Part shown: in pieces, positions 1-9,279 of the stretch
How the letters are laid out: every line of letters starts with the position of its first letter
Numbering within the stretch: position 1 is the stretch's first letter
NCBI GenBank assembly: GCA_903835005.1
Contig: CAILLK010000021.1
Span: forward strand, 1 to 64,000
DNA: 64,000 nucleotides
Direction: 5' to 3'
Source: an uncultured Bacteroidota bacterium
GTDB lineage: Bacteria > Bacteroidota > Bacteroidia > Chitinophagales > Chitinophagaceae
Position numbers and translations under genes: made by a program
Notes under the pieces: generated by a model
Told to the model about the DNA's origin: nothing
Database searches by the model: none
The model's input: the letters and a program-made list of their open reading frames with translations, nothing else

Positions 1-140
1 CCTGGCTGCGTGATGTACTGACCATAATCCCTTCTTATCCCGTCAATAAAATCAAAGAACTGTTGCCGCATAACTATACGCCACAGCAAAATTAAACCTC
101 AACAGCGAATCGGGAAACATGTACTTGCTGGGTCGGATAC
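1..140 (+). mobile_element. Right end of an IS66-family insertion sequence (partial)
   Basis: The window opens inside an insertion sequence: the reading frame at 3-95 is the conserved tail of an IS66 transposase, and the stop is followed by a short tail. The stretch at about 119-140 (TGTACTTGCTGGGTCGGATAC) resembles the terminal inverted repeats of IS66 elements, which usually end in TAC. I therefore place the element end near 140, just before sequence that reads as hsdS. The exact boundary and the target duplication cannot be fixed because the left end lies outside the window. Confidence 0.6.
3..95 (+). CDS. IS66 family transposase, C-terminal 30 residues (partial)
   Basis: Only the last 30 codons are present, in the frame beginning at base 3 and ending in TAA at 93-95. 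They contain WLRDVLTIIPSYPVNKIKEL followed by LPHNY, matching the tail of the large IS66 transposase (TnpC), whose usual end has the pattern WLxDVLxxIxxxPxxxxxELLPxxW. TnpC is a DDE transposase; the catalytic core lies upstream of the window. The assignment rests on this short but characteristic tail. Confidence 0.65.
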   Translation, partial: WLRDVLTIIPSYPVNKIKELLPHNYTPQQN

Positions 141-530
141 GGAGAAACGATCGAAGATCTGGGAAAAGGCACAGCCTGGTTAGGGGATAAAGGAGTGGTT
201 ATACATGACGCTTGTTTTTCGTACAAAAGCTCTTTTAACCCTAAATATGTAGCTTATTTTACACGTACTAAACAATACCATGATCAAATAAAAAAACACA
301 TTTCTTCAGGTAAAATTTCTGCTATTCATGCAGCAGGTTTAGGCAAAGTATTAATCCCGGTGCCTTCACCAGAAGAACAAGAACGCATAGTTGCAATCCT
401 AGACAAATTCGATATACTGACCACCTCCATATCTGAAGGTCTGCCAAAGGAGATAGAGCTAAGAAAAAAGCAGTATGAATACTACAGGGATTTATTACTG
501 ACATTCCCCAAAGATAATATAACAGCATAA
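141..530 (+). pseudogene. hsdS: Type I restriction specificity subunit HsdS, 5'-truncated remnant
   Basis: An open frame runs from just after the IS66 end to TAA at 528-530. It encodes the second half of a target-recognition domain (TAWLGDKGVVIHDACF, then ISSGKISAI) and the conserved C-terminal repeat helix (SPEEQERIVAILDKFD and KEIELRKKQYEYYRDLL). In type I restriction enzymes HsdS sets DNA sequence specificity for methylation and cleavage. Here the N-terminal recognition domain and central helix are missing and the IS66 tail takes their place, so the gene looks inactivated. A GTG at 195 could start a 111-residue product, but that would be only half a specificity domain. hsdR begins 43 bases downstream, consistent with a former hsdMSR operon. 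Confidence 0.7.
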
Positions 531-573
531 TATATGGGACAATCACTCAGGCAAATAGCACAAGAAGAAAAAA

Positions 574-3500
574 ATGGCACAATATAACACCATAGCAGAA
601 TCAAACAATTTCATCGTACTTGATAAATATACCAAGCACTCGATGGTGAATGAAGCTCCCGCCGTCTATCAAACCGAGACGGCCCTTGAGCGGGAATTCA
701 TTCAAGACTTAATAGATCAAGGGTATGAAAATCCATCTAACCGTGCTACCATGGAGTTCCTGCTTGATAATGCCAGAATACAGATTCAGGCGCTTAACAA
801 CATGCAGTTTACGGATAGTGAGTGGGCTCGTTACGTGGAAGAGTATCTGGACAAACCAAATGATAACCTTGTTGAAAAAACAAGGAAAATACATGACAAC
901 CATATCTACGATTTTGTTTTTGATGATGGGCATATCCAAAACATCTACTTAGTAGATAAGGAGAAGATTGCCCGAAATAAAGTACAAGTAATCTCACAGT
1001 TTGGACTAAAAGGAACCCAAGCTAACCGTTATGATGTTACTATATTAGTTAATGGATTACCTTTAGTACAAGTAGAACTGAAAAAACGTGGAGTTGCTAT
1101 ACGTGAGGCATTTAACCAAGTGCACAGGTATACCAAGGAGAGTTTTAATAGTAGCAACTCCTTGTTTAAATACGTGCAGATTTTTGTTATCTCCAACGGT
1201 ACAGACAGCCGATATTTTGCGAATACCGTGGAGCGAAATAAAAACAGCTTTGACTTCACCATGAACTGGGCCAGGGCTGATAATACGCTCATCAAAGACC
1301 TGAAAGACTTTACGGCAACCTTTTTTCAGAAGCATACTCTTTTAAAGATACTACTTACCTATTCGGTTTTTGACACCAGCGATACACTGCTCGTTATGAG
1401 GCCCTACCAGATAGCAGCAACAGAAAGGATTTTGTGGAAAATTGAGAGTTCGTATAATGCAAAAAAATGGTGCACACCAGAAAGCGGCGGCTATATATGG
1501 CATACTACGGGGTCGGGCAAAACACTGACCAGTTTCAAAGCTGCCCGATTAGCGACACAACTCGATTTTATTGATAAAGTATTCTTCGTAGTAGACCGTA
1601 AAGATCTGGACTTTCAAACTATGAAAGAATATCAAAAATTCTCTCCGGATAGTGTTAACGGATCAGATAATACGGCAGGCTTAAAGAGGAATATTGAGAA
1701 GGACGATAATAAAATTATTGTTACTACCATTCAAAAACTGAATAACCTCATGAAAAGTGAGGGAGATCTGGCCATATACAAAAAACAGGTTGTATTCATT
1801 TTCGATGAAGCACATCGTTCACAATTTGGTGAAGCACAAAAGAACCTACAGAAAAAATTCAAAAAGTTCTGTCAATTCGGGTTTACCGGAACACCCATAT
1901 TCCCTAAAAATGCTTCGGGAGCAGAAACTACAGCAAGTGTATTTGGCCGACAATTGCACTCCTACATCATTACTGATGCCATCAGGGATGAAAAAGTCCT
2001 CAAATTCAAGGTAGATTATAATAATGTGCGCCCTAAATTTAAGGATATTGAAAGGGAACAAGATGAGAAAAAGTTAAGCGCAGCAGAAAACAAATCAGCT
2101 TTGCTCCATCCTGCCCGTATCCGGGAAATTTCTCAATACATTTTACGGAATTTCAGGATAAAAACCCATAGAAACCAAGGCGGCAATAAAGGCTTTAATG
2201 CCATGTTTGCAGTTAGTAGTATTGATGCTGCCAAATGTTATTATCAGGAGTTAAACAGTGCGCAAAAAGAGAATGAAAAACCGCTTAAAATTGCAACAAT
2301 TTTTTCTTTTGCGGCCAACGAGGAACAAGGCGCCATAGGTGAGATAGCGGATGAAACCTTTGAACCTTCTGCCATGGAAAGCAGCGCCAAAGAATTTTTA
2401 GCTAATGCCATCAATGACTATAACGCTCTGTTCAAAACAAGTTATGGCGTTGACAGTAAAGAATTTCAGAATTATTATCGTGACCTTGCCAAGCGGGTAA
2501 AGAATAAAGAGATTGATCTGATAATCGTTGTCGGAATGTTTCTTACCGGTTTTGACGCGCCCACACTCAATACACTATTTGTAGATAAGAACCTGCGGTA
2601 TCATGGTTTGATCCAGGCATTTTCACGTACCAACCGTATTTACGATGCAACTAAAACCTTTGGCAATATTATTACTTTCAGAGACCTGGAACAAGCTACT
2701 ATTGATGCCATTACTATATTCGGAGAAAGCAACACTGCGAATGTAGTACTCGAAAAAAGTTATAAAGAATATTTAGATGGCTTTACGGACATTGCGACAG
2801 GGGAAGCCCGCAGAGGTTATACTGAAGTTGTGAATGAGTTAAATGACAAGTTCCCAAACCCTGATGAAATTGTAAAGGAAACAGATAAAAAAGCATTCGC
2901 AAAATTGTTTGGAGAGTACCTGCGAATAGAAAACATCTTACAGAATTATGATGAATTTGCCAATCTGAAAGCACTTCAGGCAGTAGACATAAATGATGCT
3001 GAAGCGGTTAAGACATTTAAAGAGGCTCATTATGTAACAGATGATGATATAGCTGCAATGCAAGCATTGGAAGTACTGCCTGAACGTACCATTCAAGATT
3101 ACCGATCAACGTATAATGATATCCGCGACTGGTTACGGCGCGAAAAAATTGGTAAAGAACCGGAAGAATCAAAAATTGATTGGGATGATGTCGTATTTGA
3201 AATAGACCTGCTTAAATCGCAGGAGATTAACCTTGATTATATACTTGAACTGATATTTGAGCATAATAAAAAGACAAAGGATAAAGTTACCTTAGTAGAA
3301 GAAGTTCGGCGTGTTATTCGTGCCAGCATTGGCAACAGAGCAAAAGAAAGTCTGGTAGTTGATTTTATTAATGAAACAGACTTTGAGCAGATTAAAGATA
3401 AAGCGAGTATCATCGATTCCTTCTTCGCATATGCGCAAGGGCGACAGAAAACAGAGGCTACCGAATTAATTGCGCAAGAGCAATTGAATGAGACAGAAGC

Positions 3501-3681
3501 AAAACGATATATTACCGCATCGTTGAAGCGTGAATTTGCCAGTGAAAACGGTACAGAGCTTAATACCATTTTGCCGAAAATGAGCCCTTTAAATCCTCTG
3601 TATTTGGCAAAAAAGCAACGAGTATTCCAGAAAATCAGCGCTTTTGTAGAAAAATTCAAAGGAGTTGGCGGGCAGCTATAA
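574..3681 (+). CDS. hsdR: Type I restriction endonuclease subunit HsdR
   Basis: 1,035 residues, the normal length for the motor/nuclease subunit that translocates DNA with ATP and cuts it at a distance. The N-terminal PD-(D/E)XK nuclease is visible (Asp154, then Glu168-Leu-Lys170 in VQVELKKRG). The superfamily 2 helicase core follows: Walker A TTGSGKT (residues 311-317), DEAH (411-414), motif III TGTP (about 438-441), and the late motifs FLTGFDAP and QAFSRTNRI. No frameshift or internal stop is seen. It follows the truncated hsdS by 43 bases. Without HsdS and HsdM it should not restrict DNA; hsdM is not in the window. Confidence 0.95.
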   Translation: MAQYNTIAESNNFIVLDKYTKHSMVNEAPAVYQTETALEREFIQDLIDQGYENPSNRATMEFLLDNARIQIQALNNMQFTDSEWARYVEEYLDKPNDNLVEKTRKIHDNHIYDFVFDDGHIQNIYLVDKEKIARNKVQVISQFGLKGTQANRYDVTILVNGLPLVQVELKKRGVAIREAFNQVHRYTKESFNSSNSLFKYVQIFVISNGTDSRYFANTVERNKNSFDFTMNWARADNTLIKDLKDFTATFFQKHTLLKILLTYSVFDTSDTLLVMRPYQIAATERILWKIESSYNAKKWCTPESGGYIWHTTGSGKTLTSFKAARLATQLDFIDKVFFVVDRKDLDFQTMKEYQKFSPDSVNGSDNTAGLKRNIEKDDNKIIVTTIQKLNNLMKSEGDLAIYKKQVVFIFDEAHRSQFGEAQKNLQKKFKKFCQFGFTGTPIFPKNASGAETTASVFGRQLHSYIITDAIRDEKVLKFKVDYNNVRPKFKDIEREQDEKKLSAAENKSALLHPARIREISQYILRNFRIKTHRNQGGNKGFNAMFAVSSIDAAKCYYQELNSAQKENEKPLKIATIFSFAANEEQGAIGEIADETFEPSAMESSAKEFLANAINDYNALFKTSYGVDSKEFQNYYRDLAKRVKNKEIDLIIVVGMFLTGFDAPTLNTLFVDKNLRYHGLIQAFSRTNRIYDATKTFGNIITFRDLEQATIDAITIFGESNTANVVLEKSYKEYLDGFTDIATGEARRGYTEVVNELNDKFPNPDEIVKETDKKAFAKLFGEYLRIENILQNYDEFANLKALQAVDINDAEAVKTFKEAHYVTDDDIAAMQALEVLPERTIQDYRSTYNDIRDWLRREKIGKEPEESKIDWDDVVFEIDLLKSQEINLDYILELIFEHNKKTKDKVTLVEEVRRVIRASIGNRAKESLVVDFINETDFEQIKDKASIIDSFFAYAQGRQKTEATELIAQEQLNETEAKRYITASLKREFASENGTELNTILPKMSPLNPLYLAKKQRVFQKISAFVEKFKGVGGQL

Positions 3682-3721
3682 AATGATTTAGAACCTTCAG
3701 CATAACGAGTATTTCAGACTG

Positions 3722-3790
3722 TTGGGCCCTTCGCCCAATAGCAATCCTACTCTTGAATGGTGCCAATCCCGAAGGAAAATCGGGACTGGC
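3722..3790. repeat. Pair of hairpins downstream of hsdR
   Basis: TTGGGC (3722-3727) pairs with GCCCAA (3733-3738) around a five-base loop. GCCAATCCCGA (3762-3772) pairs with TCGGGACTGGC (3780-3790), giving 11 positions with one mismatch around a seven-base loop. Neither is followed by a T-run, so they are poor rho-independent terminators; they may be leftovers of a small mobile or palindromic repeat. Confidence 0.45.
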
Positions 3791-3931
3791 TGCCACTTCA
3801 GTTTAATAGATGCAATAAGCCGGGACAACAATTTATTTAACATCACTCAATTTTTCTATTTAAAACAATCCCCCGAATGTTAAACTTATTCTACATGATC
3901 AGAATTAGTTTCTCTATTAGCCATAATAGAT

Positions 3932-3939
3932 TACCTTTG
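3932..3939 (+). promoter_or_regulatory. TAnnTTTG promoter element for the tatA-type gene
   Basis: TACCTTTG matches the -7 element of Bacteroidota primary-sigma promoters exactly and lies 48 bases before the ATG at 3988. No clear TTTG -33 element is evident. Confidence 0.55.
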
Positions 3940-3987
3940 CCTTAACCCTGTTCAAACTATTTATTAATTTTCTAAAATTCTTTAGTA

Positions 3988-4242
3988 ATGTCAGTATTTA
4001 ATTTTCATCCGCAAATGCTTTTTGGTATGCCTAATGCCGGGGAGCTGGTTATTACACTTCTTATAGTGATAATATTCTTTGGTGGCAAAAAGATACCTGA
4101 GCTGGCAAAAGGCCTGGGTAAAGGAATCCGTGAGTTCAATGAAGCCAAAGACGGTATTAAAAGTGAAATTGAGAGCGGCATGAAAGAAAAAGAAAAAATT
4201 CCCGCTTCCAATACCACGGGTACCCGGGAAACAACCATTTAA
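3988..4242 (+). CDS. tatA: Sec-independent protein translocase TatA/TatE-type subunit
   Basis: 84 residues with the TatA layout: a short periplasmic start, one membrane helix (about residues 17-31), the hinge FGGKKIPELA (31-40), an amphipathic helix through GLGKGIREFNEAKDGI, and a charged polar tail. TatA oligomers form the channel that exports folded proteins carrying twin-arginine signals. No tatC is adjacent, which is common in this phylum. TatB/E-like function cannot be excluded by sequence alone. Confidence 0.9.
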   Translation: MSVFNFHPQMLFGMPNAGELVITLLIVIIFFGGKKIPELAKGLGKGIREFNEAKDGIKSEIESGMKEKEKIPASNTTGTRETTI

Positions 4243-4278
4243 TTACCTACGCTTCTTCACCCCGGGAAACACCCATTT
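4223..4278. repeat. 18-base direct repeat spanning the tatA stop codon
   Basis: CCCGGGAAACAACCATTT at 4223-4240 forms the last codons of the tatA-type gene. A copy with one mismatch (CCCGGGAAACACCCATTT) lies at 4261-4278, 38 bases on. This looks like a local duplication of the gene end. Confidence 0.55.
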
Positions 4279-4349
4279 TACCTTATTTTTTATTTATTAG
4301 CTTCCCTCTTCCAGGGTTGCATGCTTAACCGCTTTAACAACGATAAAAC

Positions 4350-5504
4350 ATGCAATACAAACGCATTATATATACATTATTTATTTCAGCAGTTTCTGTT
4401 GCAGCTTTTGCACAGCAACCAGCTGCAATTATCGCAAATACAAAAACTGATTCTGCTGCAAAAAATAAATCAGTTTCAACTCTGCCTCATACCAAAGGTT
4501 TACTGGCAAGCAATCTGCCACCCGCTGCCGATGGCAAAAAGGGATACAGCCATGTGCCACTGGCCGGCGAAAAATCTTATTTTGGTGAAAAAAATGATTA
4601 TGTAAACAGTTTCGTACGTAAATACCTCGAACTGCATTATAATACTCTGGGCAATGTACAGGGCCGCAGTTCTACCCCATTCTCAGTAATAGATGATGTG
4701 CTCGAAAAAAAGAACATGCCCAAGGAACTGAAATACCTTGCAGTTATTGAATCGGCTTTAAACCACAATGCAGTATCATCGGCGGGAGCAGTAGGCCCGT
4801 GGCAACTGATGAAAACTACTGCCGAAATGATGGGCCTCACCGTAACCCGCAAAAACGATGAGCGCAAGGATATGCTGAAATCGACCAGTGCTGCTACCAA
4901 GTACCTTGAGTTACTGTATGGCCAGCTGAATGACTGGTTGCTGGTTATTGCAGCTTACAACAGCGGACCGGTTCCGGTGCAGAAGGCTATTGAGCGCACA
5001 GGCAGTCATAGTTTCTGGGATATTAAGCCTTATCTGCCTCAGGAAACACAAGGCCATGTGCTGGCGTTTATTGCCACTGCAAGTATTTTCGAAAATCTCA
5101 GCAAATTTATTAACCTGGGCAGTATACCGGTAGATTTTAAGTTTGGCAATGAAGAAGAACCACCAGCGCCGCTGCCAGGTGCCCTGGCAGTGCCTAAAGA
5201 GCCTGGTGCTAAACCAATAACTACGTCGCCGGTAAGTAAAGTGTCGTGGACAGATGAAGAACTTAAAAACATGACCATGGTGCGTATTACCGAGCCTTTG
5301 TTTCTGGATTTTGTAGCCCAGGATATCAACTTCGACAAAAAAACACTGGCCAGGTGGAATAACGACTACGATCTTTTTATTTATAAAACATACCCTACAC
5401 CCTATTATAATCTGCGTATACCCAAAGATAAGCTGGAAACTTTCCTTTCAAAAAAGGAAGACATGACAAAAAGATCGAAACTTTATTTTGCAACAATCAA
5501 ATGA
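4350..5504 (+). CDS. Lytic transglycosylase (SLT domain), MltD-like
   Basis: 384 residues starting with a Sec signal peptide (about 1-21, ending FAQ). The SLT fold lies at about 110-250, with the catalytic glutamate in YLAVIESALN (Glu134), then SSAGAVGPWQLM (143-154) and AAYNSGP (201-207), the hallmarks of lysozyme-like transglycosylases. Such enzymes cleave murein between MurNAc and GlcNAc to give 1,6-anhydro ends. The C-terminal 100 residues, after a proline-rich stretch, may be a degenerate LysM-like or other wall-binding segment. It likely acts in the periplasm or at the outer membrane. Confidence 0.88.
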   Translation: MQYKRIIYTLFISAVSVAAFAQQPAAIIANTKTDSAAKNKSVSTLPHTKGLLASNLPPAADGKKGYSHVPLAGEKSYFGEKNDYVNSFVRKYLELHYNTLGNVQGRSSTPFSVIDDVLEKKNMPKELKYLAVIESALNHNAVSSAGAVGPWQLMKTTAEMMGLTVTRKNDERKDMLKSTSAATKYLELLYGQLNDWLLVIAAYNSGPVPVQKAIERTGSHSFWDIKPYLPQETQGHVLAFIATASIFENLSKFINLGSIPVDFKFGNEEEPPAPLPGALAVPKEPGAKPITTSPVSKVSWTDEELKNMTMVRITEPLFLDFVAQDINFDKKTLARWNNDYDLFIYKTYPTPYYNLRIPKDKLETFLSKKEDMTKRSKLYFATIK

Positions 5505-5550
5505 TTGGGAAAGCGGGCAGAAAAAAAGCTGAGATTATCTGAATATTATT

Positions 5551-5582
5551 TTTGGAATTTGATAATTTCTCAATTACCTTTG
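5551..5582 (+). promoter_or_regulatory. Promoter of rpsT (TTTG-N20-TAccTTTG)
   Basis: TTTG at 5551-5554 is followed after exactly 20 bases by TACCTTTG (5575-5582), a full match to the Bacteroidota primary-sigma consensus. The rpsT ATG lies 24 bases downstream. Confidence 0.75.
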
Positions 5583-5606
5583 CAGTCCGTAAAAAATTAA
5601 AATTGA

Positions 5607-5861
5607 ATGGCAAATCATAAAGCAACCAGAAAAGATGTCCGTCAGAGTGAAGCCCGCAGGGAGCGTAACCGTTATTATGGTAAAACAACCCGTAATGCTA
5701 TCCGTAATTTATTAGCTACAACCGATAAAGCCGTTGCACAGGAGAACCTGAGTAAAGTAATATCTATGATAGATAAGCTTGCTAAACGCAACGTAATTCA
5801 TAAAAACAAAGCAGGCAACATCAAATCCGGTATCGTGAAGAGGATTGCTGCCCTTGCTTAA
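5607..5861 (+). CDS. rpsT: 30S ribosomal protein S20
   Basis: 84 residues, the expected size for S20. It is highly basic, with the typical start MANHKATRKDVRQSEARR and the C-terminal motif KRNVIHKNKAGNIKSGI. S20 binds 16S rRNA early in 30S assembly. It is monocistronic: a consensus promoter lies upstream and a rho-independent terminator starts 23 bases after the stop. Confidence 0.97.
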   Translation: MANHKATRKDVRQSEARRERNRYYGKTTRNAIRNLLATTDKAVAQENLSKVISMIDKLAKRNVIHKNKAGNIKSGIVKRIAALA

Positions 5862-5884
5862 TATTCCATATCCACTATATCATA

Positions 5885-5917
5885 AACAGCCCTTCTCATG
5901 GGCTGTTTTCTTTTTTT
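5885..5917 (+). terminator. Rho-independent terminator of rpsT
   Basis: AACAGCCC (5885-5892) pairs perfectly with GGGCTGTT (5900-5907) around a seven-base loop, and is followed by a T-rich tail to 5917. Confidence 0.9.
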
Positions 5918-5972
5918 ATAACTGCTGACAAGCGCTTTTATCCGGAAACTATACAATAAATGATTAGTGGAT

Positions 5973-5980
5973 TATCTTTG
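5973..5980 (+). promoter_or_regulatory. TAnnTTTG promoter element for folC
   Basis: TATCTTTG matches the -7 consensus exactly, 48 bases before the folC ATG. A -33 TTTG at the right distance is not apparent. Confidence 0.55.
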
Positions 5981-6028
5981 CTGAACCAGTATAATTTCAG
6001 GTAATTACCGAAACTGAATTCTCAATCA

Positions 6029-7348
6029 ATGATATCTGATACTTACCAGCAGACACTTGATTATTTATTTGAAAAGTTGCCGGTGTTCTCGCGCATTGGC
6101 AAGGCAGCGTTAAAGCCTGATCTTACTAATACTATAAAACTGTGCGAAGCCCTGGGTAATCCGCATACCCGGTTTAAATCGGTTCATATAGCCGGCACAA
6201 ATGGCAAGGGCAGTACCAGTCACGGGCTTGCAGCCATACTGCAACATTCTGGTTATAAAACCGGTCTCTACACCTCTCCGCATCTGATTGACTTCAGAGA
6301 GCGCATCCGTATCAACGGCGAAATGGTGAGCAAAGAATGGGTAATCAGTTTTGTAGAACAACATAAAAACCTGATAGAAGAAATAAAGCCTTCTTTTTTT
6401 GAAATAACTGTAGCAATGGCATTTGCGGCATTCGCCGAGCAAAATGTAGACATTGCCGTTATAGAAACCGGGCTGGGAGGCAGGCTGGACAGTACCAATA
6501 TTATCACTCCCCTGCTCTCTGTAATCACCAATATCAGTTACGACCATAAAGACCTGCTTGGCGAAACCCTGCCGCTAATTGCGGCTGAGAAAGCAGGCAT
6601 CATTAAGCCACGTGTACCTGTGGTAATAGGTGAGCAGCAGGAAGAAACGGAAAGGGTATTCTTTGAACATTCGGTGCAGAAACAAAGCCCGTTATATTAT
6701 GCACAATCGCTGTGGGGCATAGTACGTACCGGTCAGGATTCAAAATACCAGTATTTCAAGGCAATACATAATGCCACACTGCAAATGAAGGATGTGAAAA
6801 CAGACCTGCAGGGCAATTATCAGCAGCACAATATTAAAACGATTCTCACGGCCACTGAATTACTCTCGCACCAGGGTTTTGAGTTAAACACAGATGCCGC
6901 AATAGAAGCGCTTGGCAATGTGAAGGGAGCCACCGGGCTGCATGGCAGGTGGGAGTGGCTGCAGGATGAACCTCCGGTAATATGTGATGTAGCCCATAAC
7001 GAAGCCGGCCTTAAAGAAGTGCTGGAACAATGGCAGCATTTGCCAGCCGAAAACAAGCATATTGTAGCAGGATTTGTAAAAGATAAAGAATTGGCCAGCG
7101 TGTTGCCGATATTCCCAAAGGCAACGTTTTATTATTTCTGCAATGCACAGATTCAGCGCGCATTACCCGCCTCTGAACTTAAAGCAATGGCAGAAAAATA
7201 TGGCCTTAACGGTGAAGCCTACCCAACTGTAGCCGATGCAGTTAATGCTGCCAGAAAGCACCTAAGCAAAGCAGATGCACTCCTTATTACCGGAAGCTTT
7301 TTTATTGTGGGAGAAGCGATGGAAGTTTTTAATAGTTCAATTGCTTAA
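6029..7348 (+). CDS. folC: Bifunctional folylpolyglutamate synthase / dihydrofolate synthase
   Basis: 439 residues, normal for FolC. The Mur-ligase-type P-loop is at VHIAGTNGKGSTSHGLA (about 52-68), followed by the family's GLGGRLDSTN motif and, in the C-terminal domain, VICDVAHNEAGLKE (about 315-328). The enzyme adds glutamate to dihydropteroate and to folates, with ATP, in the cytoplasm. It is transcribed alone from a consensus promoter element. Confidence 0.95.
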   Translation: MISDTYQQTLDYLFEKLPVFSRIGKAALKPDLTNTIKLCEALGNPHTRFKSVHIAGTNGKGSTSHGLAAILQHSGYKTGLYTSPHLIDFRERIRINGEMVSKEWVISFVEQHKNLIEEIKPSFFEITVAMAFAAFAEQNVDIAVIETGLGGRLDSTNIITPLLSVITNISYDHKDLLGETLPLIAAEKAGIIKPRVPVVIGEQQEETERVFFEHSVQKQSPLYYAQSLWGIVRTGQDSKYQYFKAIHNATLQMKDVKTDLQGNYQQHNIKTILTATELLSHQGFELNTDAAIEALGNVKGATGLHGRWEWLQDEPPVICDVAHNEAGLKEVLEQWQHLPAENKHIVAGFVKDKELASVLPIFPKATFYYFCNAQIQRALPASELKAMAEKYGLNGEAYPTVADAVNAARKHLSKADALLITGSFFIVGEAMEVFNSSIA

Positions 7349-7884
7349 TGACAGAATGTTTCGATGACTTAATGAATAAACAGCTTAAGACACATTGCAG
7401 TCTAATAATCAACCGGTTCCGTAATAGTGGTTGTCAAGTAATGGTGTCTGATTACGCATCAGGTCGGCAATGATATTGCCAATGGCATCAAAGCTGTATT
7501 TAGGGGTAAGCTGATGTCCATGTAAAAGTATCCAAATCATTGGCGGTGTAATAGGGCACACAGTAATATATCTGAATCAACTCATTATCTATTGACGATG
7601 CATAATTATATATTGGATAACCATCAAAGGTGTGCCATAACCGGCAATACATGCATACCCAGCTAATATCTGTAGATTCCCATAAGCAACATAAATATAA
7701 TTGTTCTGAAATCTGTCTGGCCGGTTAATATACCTTGAACAGTGTTTATTGAAGTAAAATTTTGATTATCAACGTTTTACCTATTTATTTTGATTGATTT
7801 TATACTCAATACACAGTTGATGTATAATTGTGCAACGGCCATTGAGGGTTAATAGATGCAAAAAGCCTTGAAAAAACCATTTTC
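7349..7884. other. 536-base region without an intact gene
   Basis: No intact gene is visible. On the minus strand several short frames read like fragments of one decayed protein. Next to the folC stop is AT-rich, loosely periodic sequence (TTAATGA-like words). No convincing terminator was found for either flanking gene. Confidence 0.5.
7409..7720 (-). pseudogene. Possible decayed gene remnant, YD/RHS-like words in shifting frames
   Basis: Reading the minus strand, consecutive short frames give NNYIYVAYGNLQILAGY, then FDGYPIYNYASSIDNELI and VPYYTANDLDTFTW, then KYSFDAIGNIIADLMRN, each cut by stops or frame changes. The last piece resembles the YDAxGNxI words of RHS/YD-repeat proteins. The series suggests one former gene broken by frameshifts. 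This is a by-eye reading; there is no functional product and the family call is weak. Confidence 0.3.
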
Positions 7885-9279
7885 CTATTTAAATAACCGA
7901 TAAATATCTTTATAATAATATACAGAATCGCCCCTGACCTGGGCGGGCATGTAGACAACAAATACGGGAATTTTTTTATCCAGGTTGACCGGACGTGGAT
8001 TCTGGTCTTTGTAGCAGGCTTTGAGGTAATTGGAATCGAGCTGGTTGTGGAGGAGGTAATTGCCGAGCTCGATAGGCTTTTCGACGCGAATGCAACCGTG
8101 GCTCAGGAATCGGATGTCGCGGAGGAAGGCAAGTTTGACATTGGTATCGTGGAGGTACACATCAAAGGGATCTGTGAGGTTGAACTTGATGACACCAAGC
8201 GAGTTATCGCAGCCGGTGCACTGCCTGAACTGGTAAGGGAAGTTATGGCTATTATACTGCGACCAGCTAATACCTGCATGGGATACCACCCTGCCGCTTT
8301 TGGTGACCAATTGCATATGGTCTTTGTCCATTGTGGCAGGATTGCGTTTCATACGGGGCAAAAGCTCCCGGATGCCTATATCGGGCGGTACATTCCAGTA
8401 GGGATAAAGGACCACCTGGTAGCACCAGGTGGAAAACCGGGGCGACCTGGTGGCGATTTTACCTACCACAACTTTGCTTTCCAGCTTCAGGCTGTCATTT
8501 TCGAAATAATTCAATATGGCTGCCGGAATATTGACCTGTATATATTGAGCAAAATGAAAATGATGGATCCACCGATATAGATTAATGCCGGCTATCAACT
8601 GAGCGGTTTTGAGGTTATTGTGCAGGGCAGTTTGTTTTTTCAGTTCGGCTTTGAGCAAGGAGTACTCTTCACCGGCCGGCTCGAGCGAGGCAAGGACTGT
8701 GGTAAGTTCTTCCGGTGATTTAATGGATGAGATTTTACCCAGCAGAAAATCTTCATCGGCCGATTGAGCAACGTGTGAAACCTCATCATTTTTGATCCAT
8801 TTCATAATATTGCCACCCTGGTAAATATCGCGGGCGAAAGCAAAAAGGTGATCGGTACAGAGTTTGTCGAGCTGCATTTTGGTCGCAGAATCGGCGGGGA
8901 TTAAAGATAGATTCATGGTATGAAGGCTGTATTCAGCACTGACGAGGCCCAACTGGTAAGCACTATCTGCCAAAACGGTAAACCGGACAAGTATGGCCAT
9001 TTTTGCCGGATCGCGAAACCAGAATGGTTGCTGATGATTCTGATTGTAAAAACGGTTTAAAAGGCCGGGGCAGATATAGTGGGTGGAGATTTTTGACAGT
9101 TGTTTGGCAATTAAGGCTGGCATGAATGAAAACAACAAAATAAAGGAAAGAGTAAGCTCAAGCAAGGTCGCAAAGGCGCGGTGTGCAAAAGACTTTTTAA
9201 AGACCGGAGTTGCCTGCTGAATACGTTTTTTTATAATAGTAAATGCAGAAAGGAAATAGTGAAGCTCTAACCTGATCAT
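7885..9279 (-). CDS. L,D-transpeptidase family protein (YkuD domain, YcbB-like)
   Basis: About 464 residues from the ATG at 9279; the frame stays open back to 9423, but the extra 48 residues look non-coding. A hydrophobic segment (SFILLFSFMPALIA) near the N-terminus suggests a signal or membrane anchor. The C-terminal YkuD domain carries the catalytic signature FLSHGCIRVEKP, whose Cys is 69 residues from the end, and an upstream His in SHAGISW. The long middle part resembles the scaffold domain of YcbB-type enzymes. Such enzymes form 3-3 crosslinks in peptidoglycan or attach proteins to it, using Cys chemistry in the periplasm. Confidence 0.85.
   Translation of the reverse strand: MIRLELHYFLSAFTIIKKRIQQATPVFKKSFAHRAFATLLELTLSFILLFSFMPALIAKQLSKISTHYICPGLLNRFYNQNHQQPFWFRDPAKMAILVRFTVLADSAYQLGLVSAEYSLHTMNLSLIPADSATKMQLDKLCTDHLFAFARDIYQGGNIMKWIKNDEVSHVAQSADEDFLLGKISSIKSPEELTTVLASLEPAGEEYSLLKAELKKQTALHNNLKTAQLIAGINLYRWIHHFHFAQYIQVNIPAAILNYFENDSLKLESKVVVGKIATRSPRFSTWCYQVVLYPYWNVPPDIGIRELLPRMKRNPATMDKDHMQLVTKSGRVVSHAGISWSQYNSHNFPYQFRQCTGCDNSLGVIKFNLTDPFDVYLHDTNVKLAFLRDIRFLSHGCIRVEKPIELGNYLLHNQLDSNYLKACYKDQNPRPVNLDKKIPVFVVYMPAQVRGDSVYYYKDIYRLFK

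Larger units (their letters stand above)
3682..3987. other. Intergenic region with hairpins and a promoter
   Basis: No gene is visible in these 306 bases. The first half holds two hairpins (3722-3738 and 3762-3790). The second half is AT-rich and holds the TAccTTTG promoter element of the tatA-type gene. The contrast fits a boundary between the restriction island and the core genome. Confidence 0.5.

Noticed and set aside
4321-4605. 94-codon plus-strand frame overlapping the lytic transglycosylase start
   Set aside because: It is an out-of-frame reading, Leu/Gln-rich, of the signal-peptide region of the transglycosylase gene.
8047-8580. 177-codon plus-strand open frame
   Set aside because: It is the antisense of the L,D-transpeptidase, whose catalytic motif SHGCIR is clear; its translation shows no domain.
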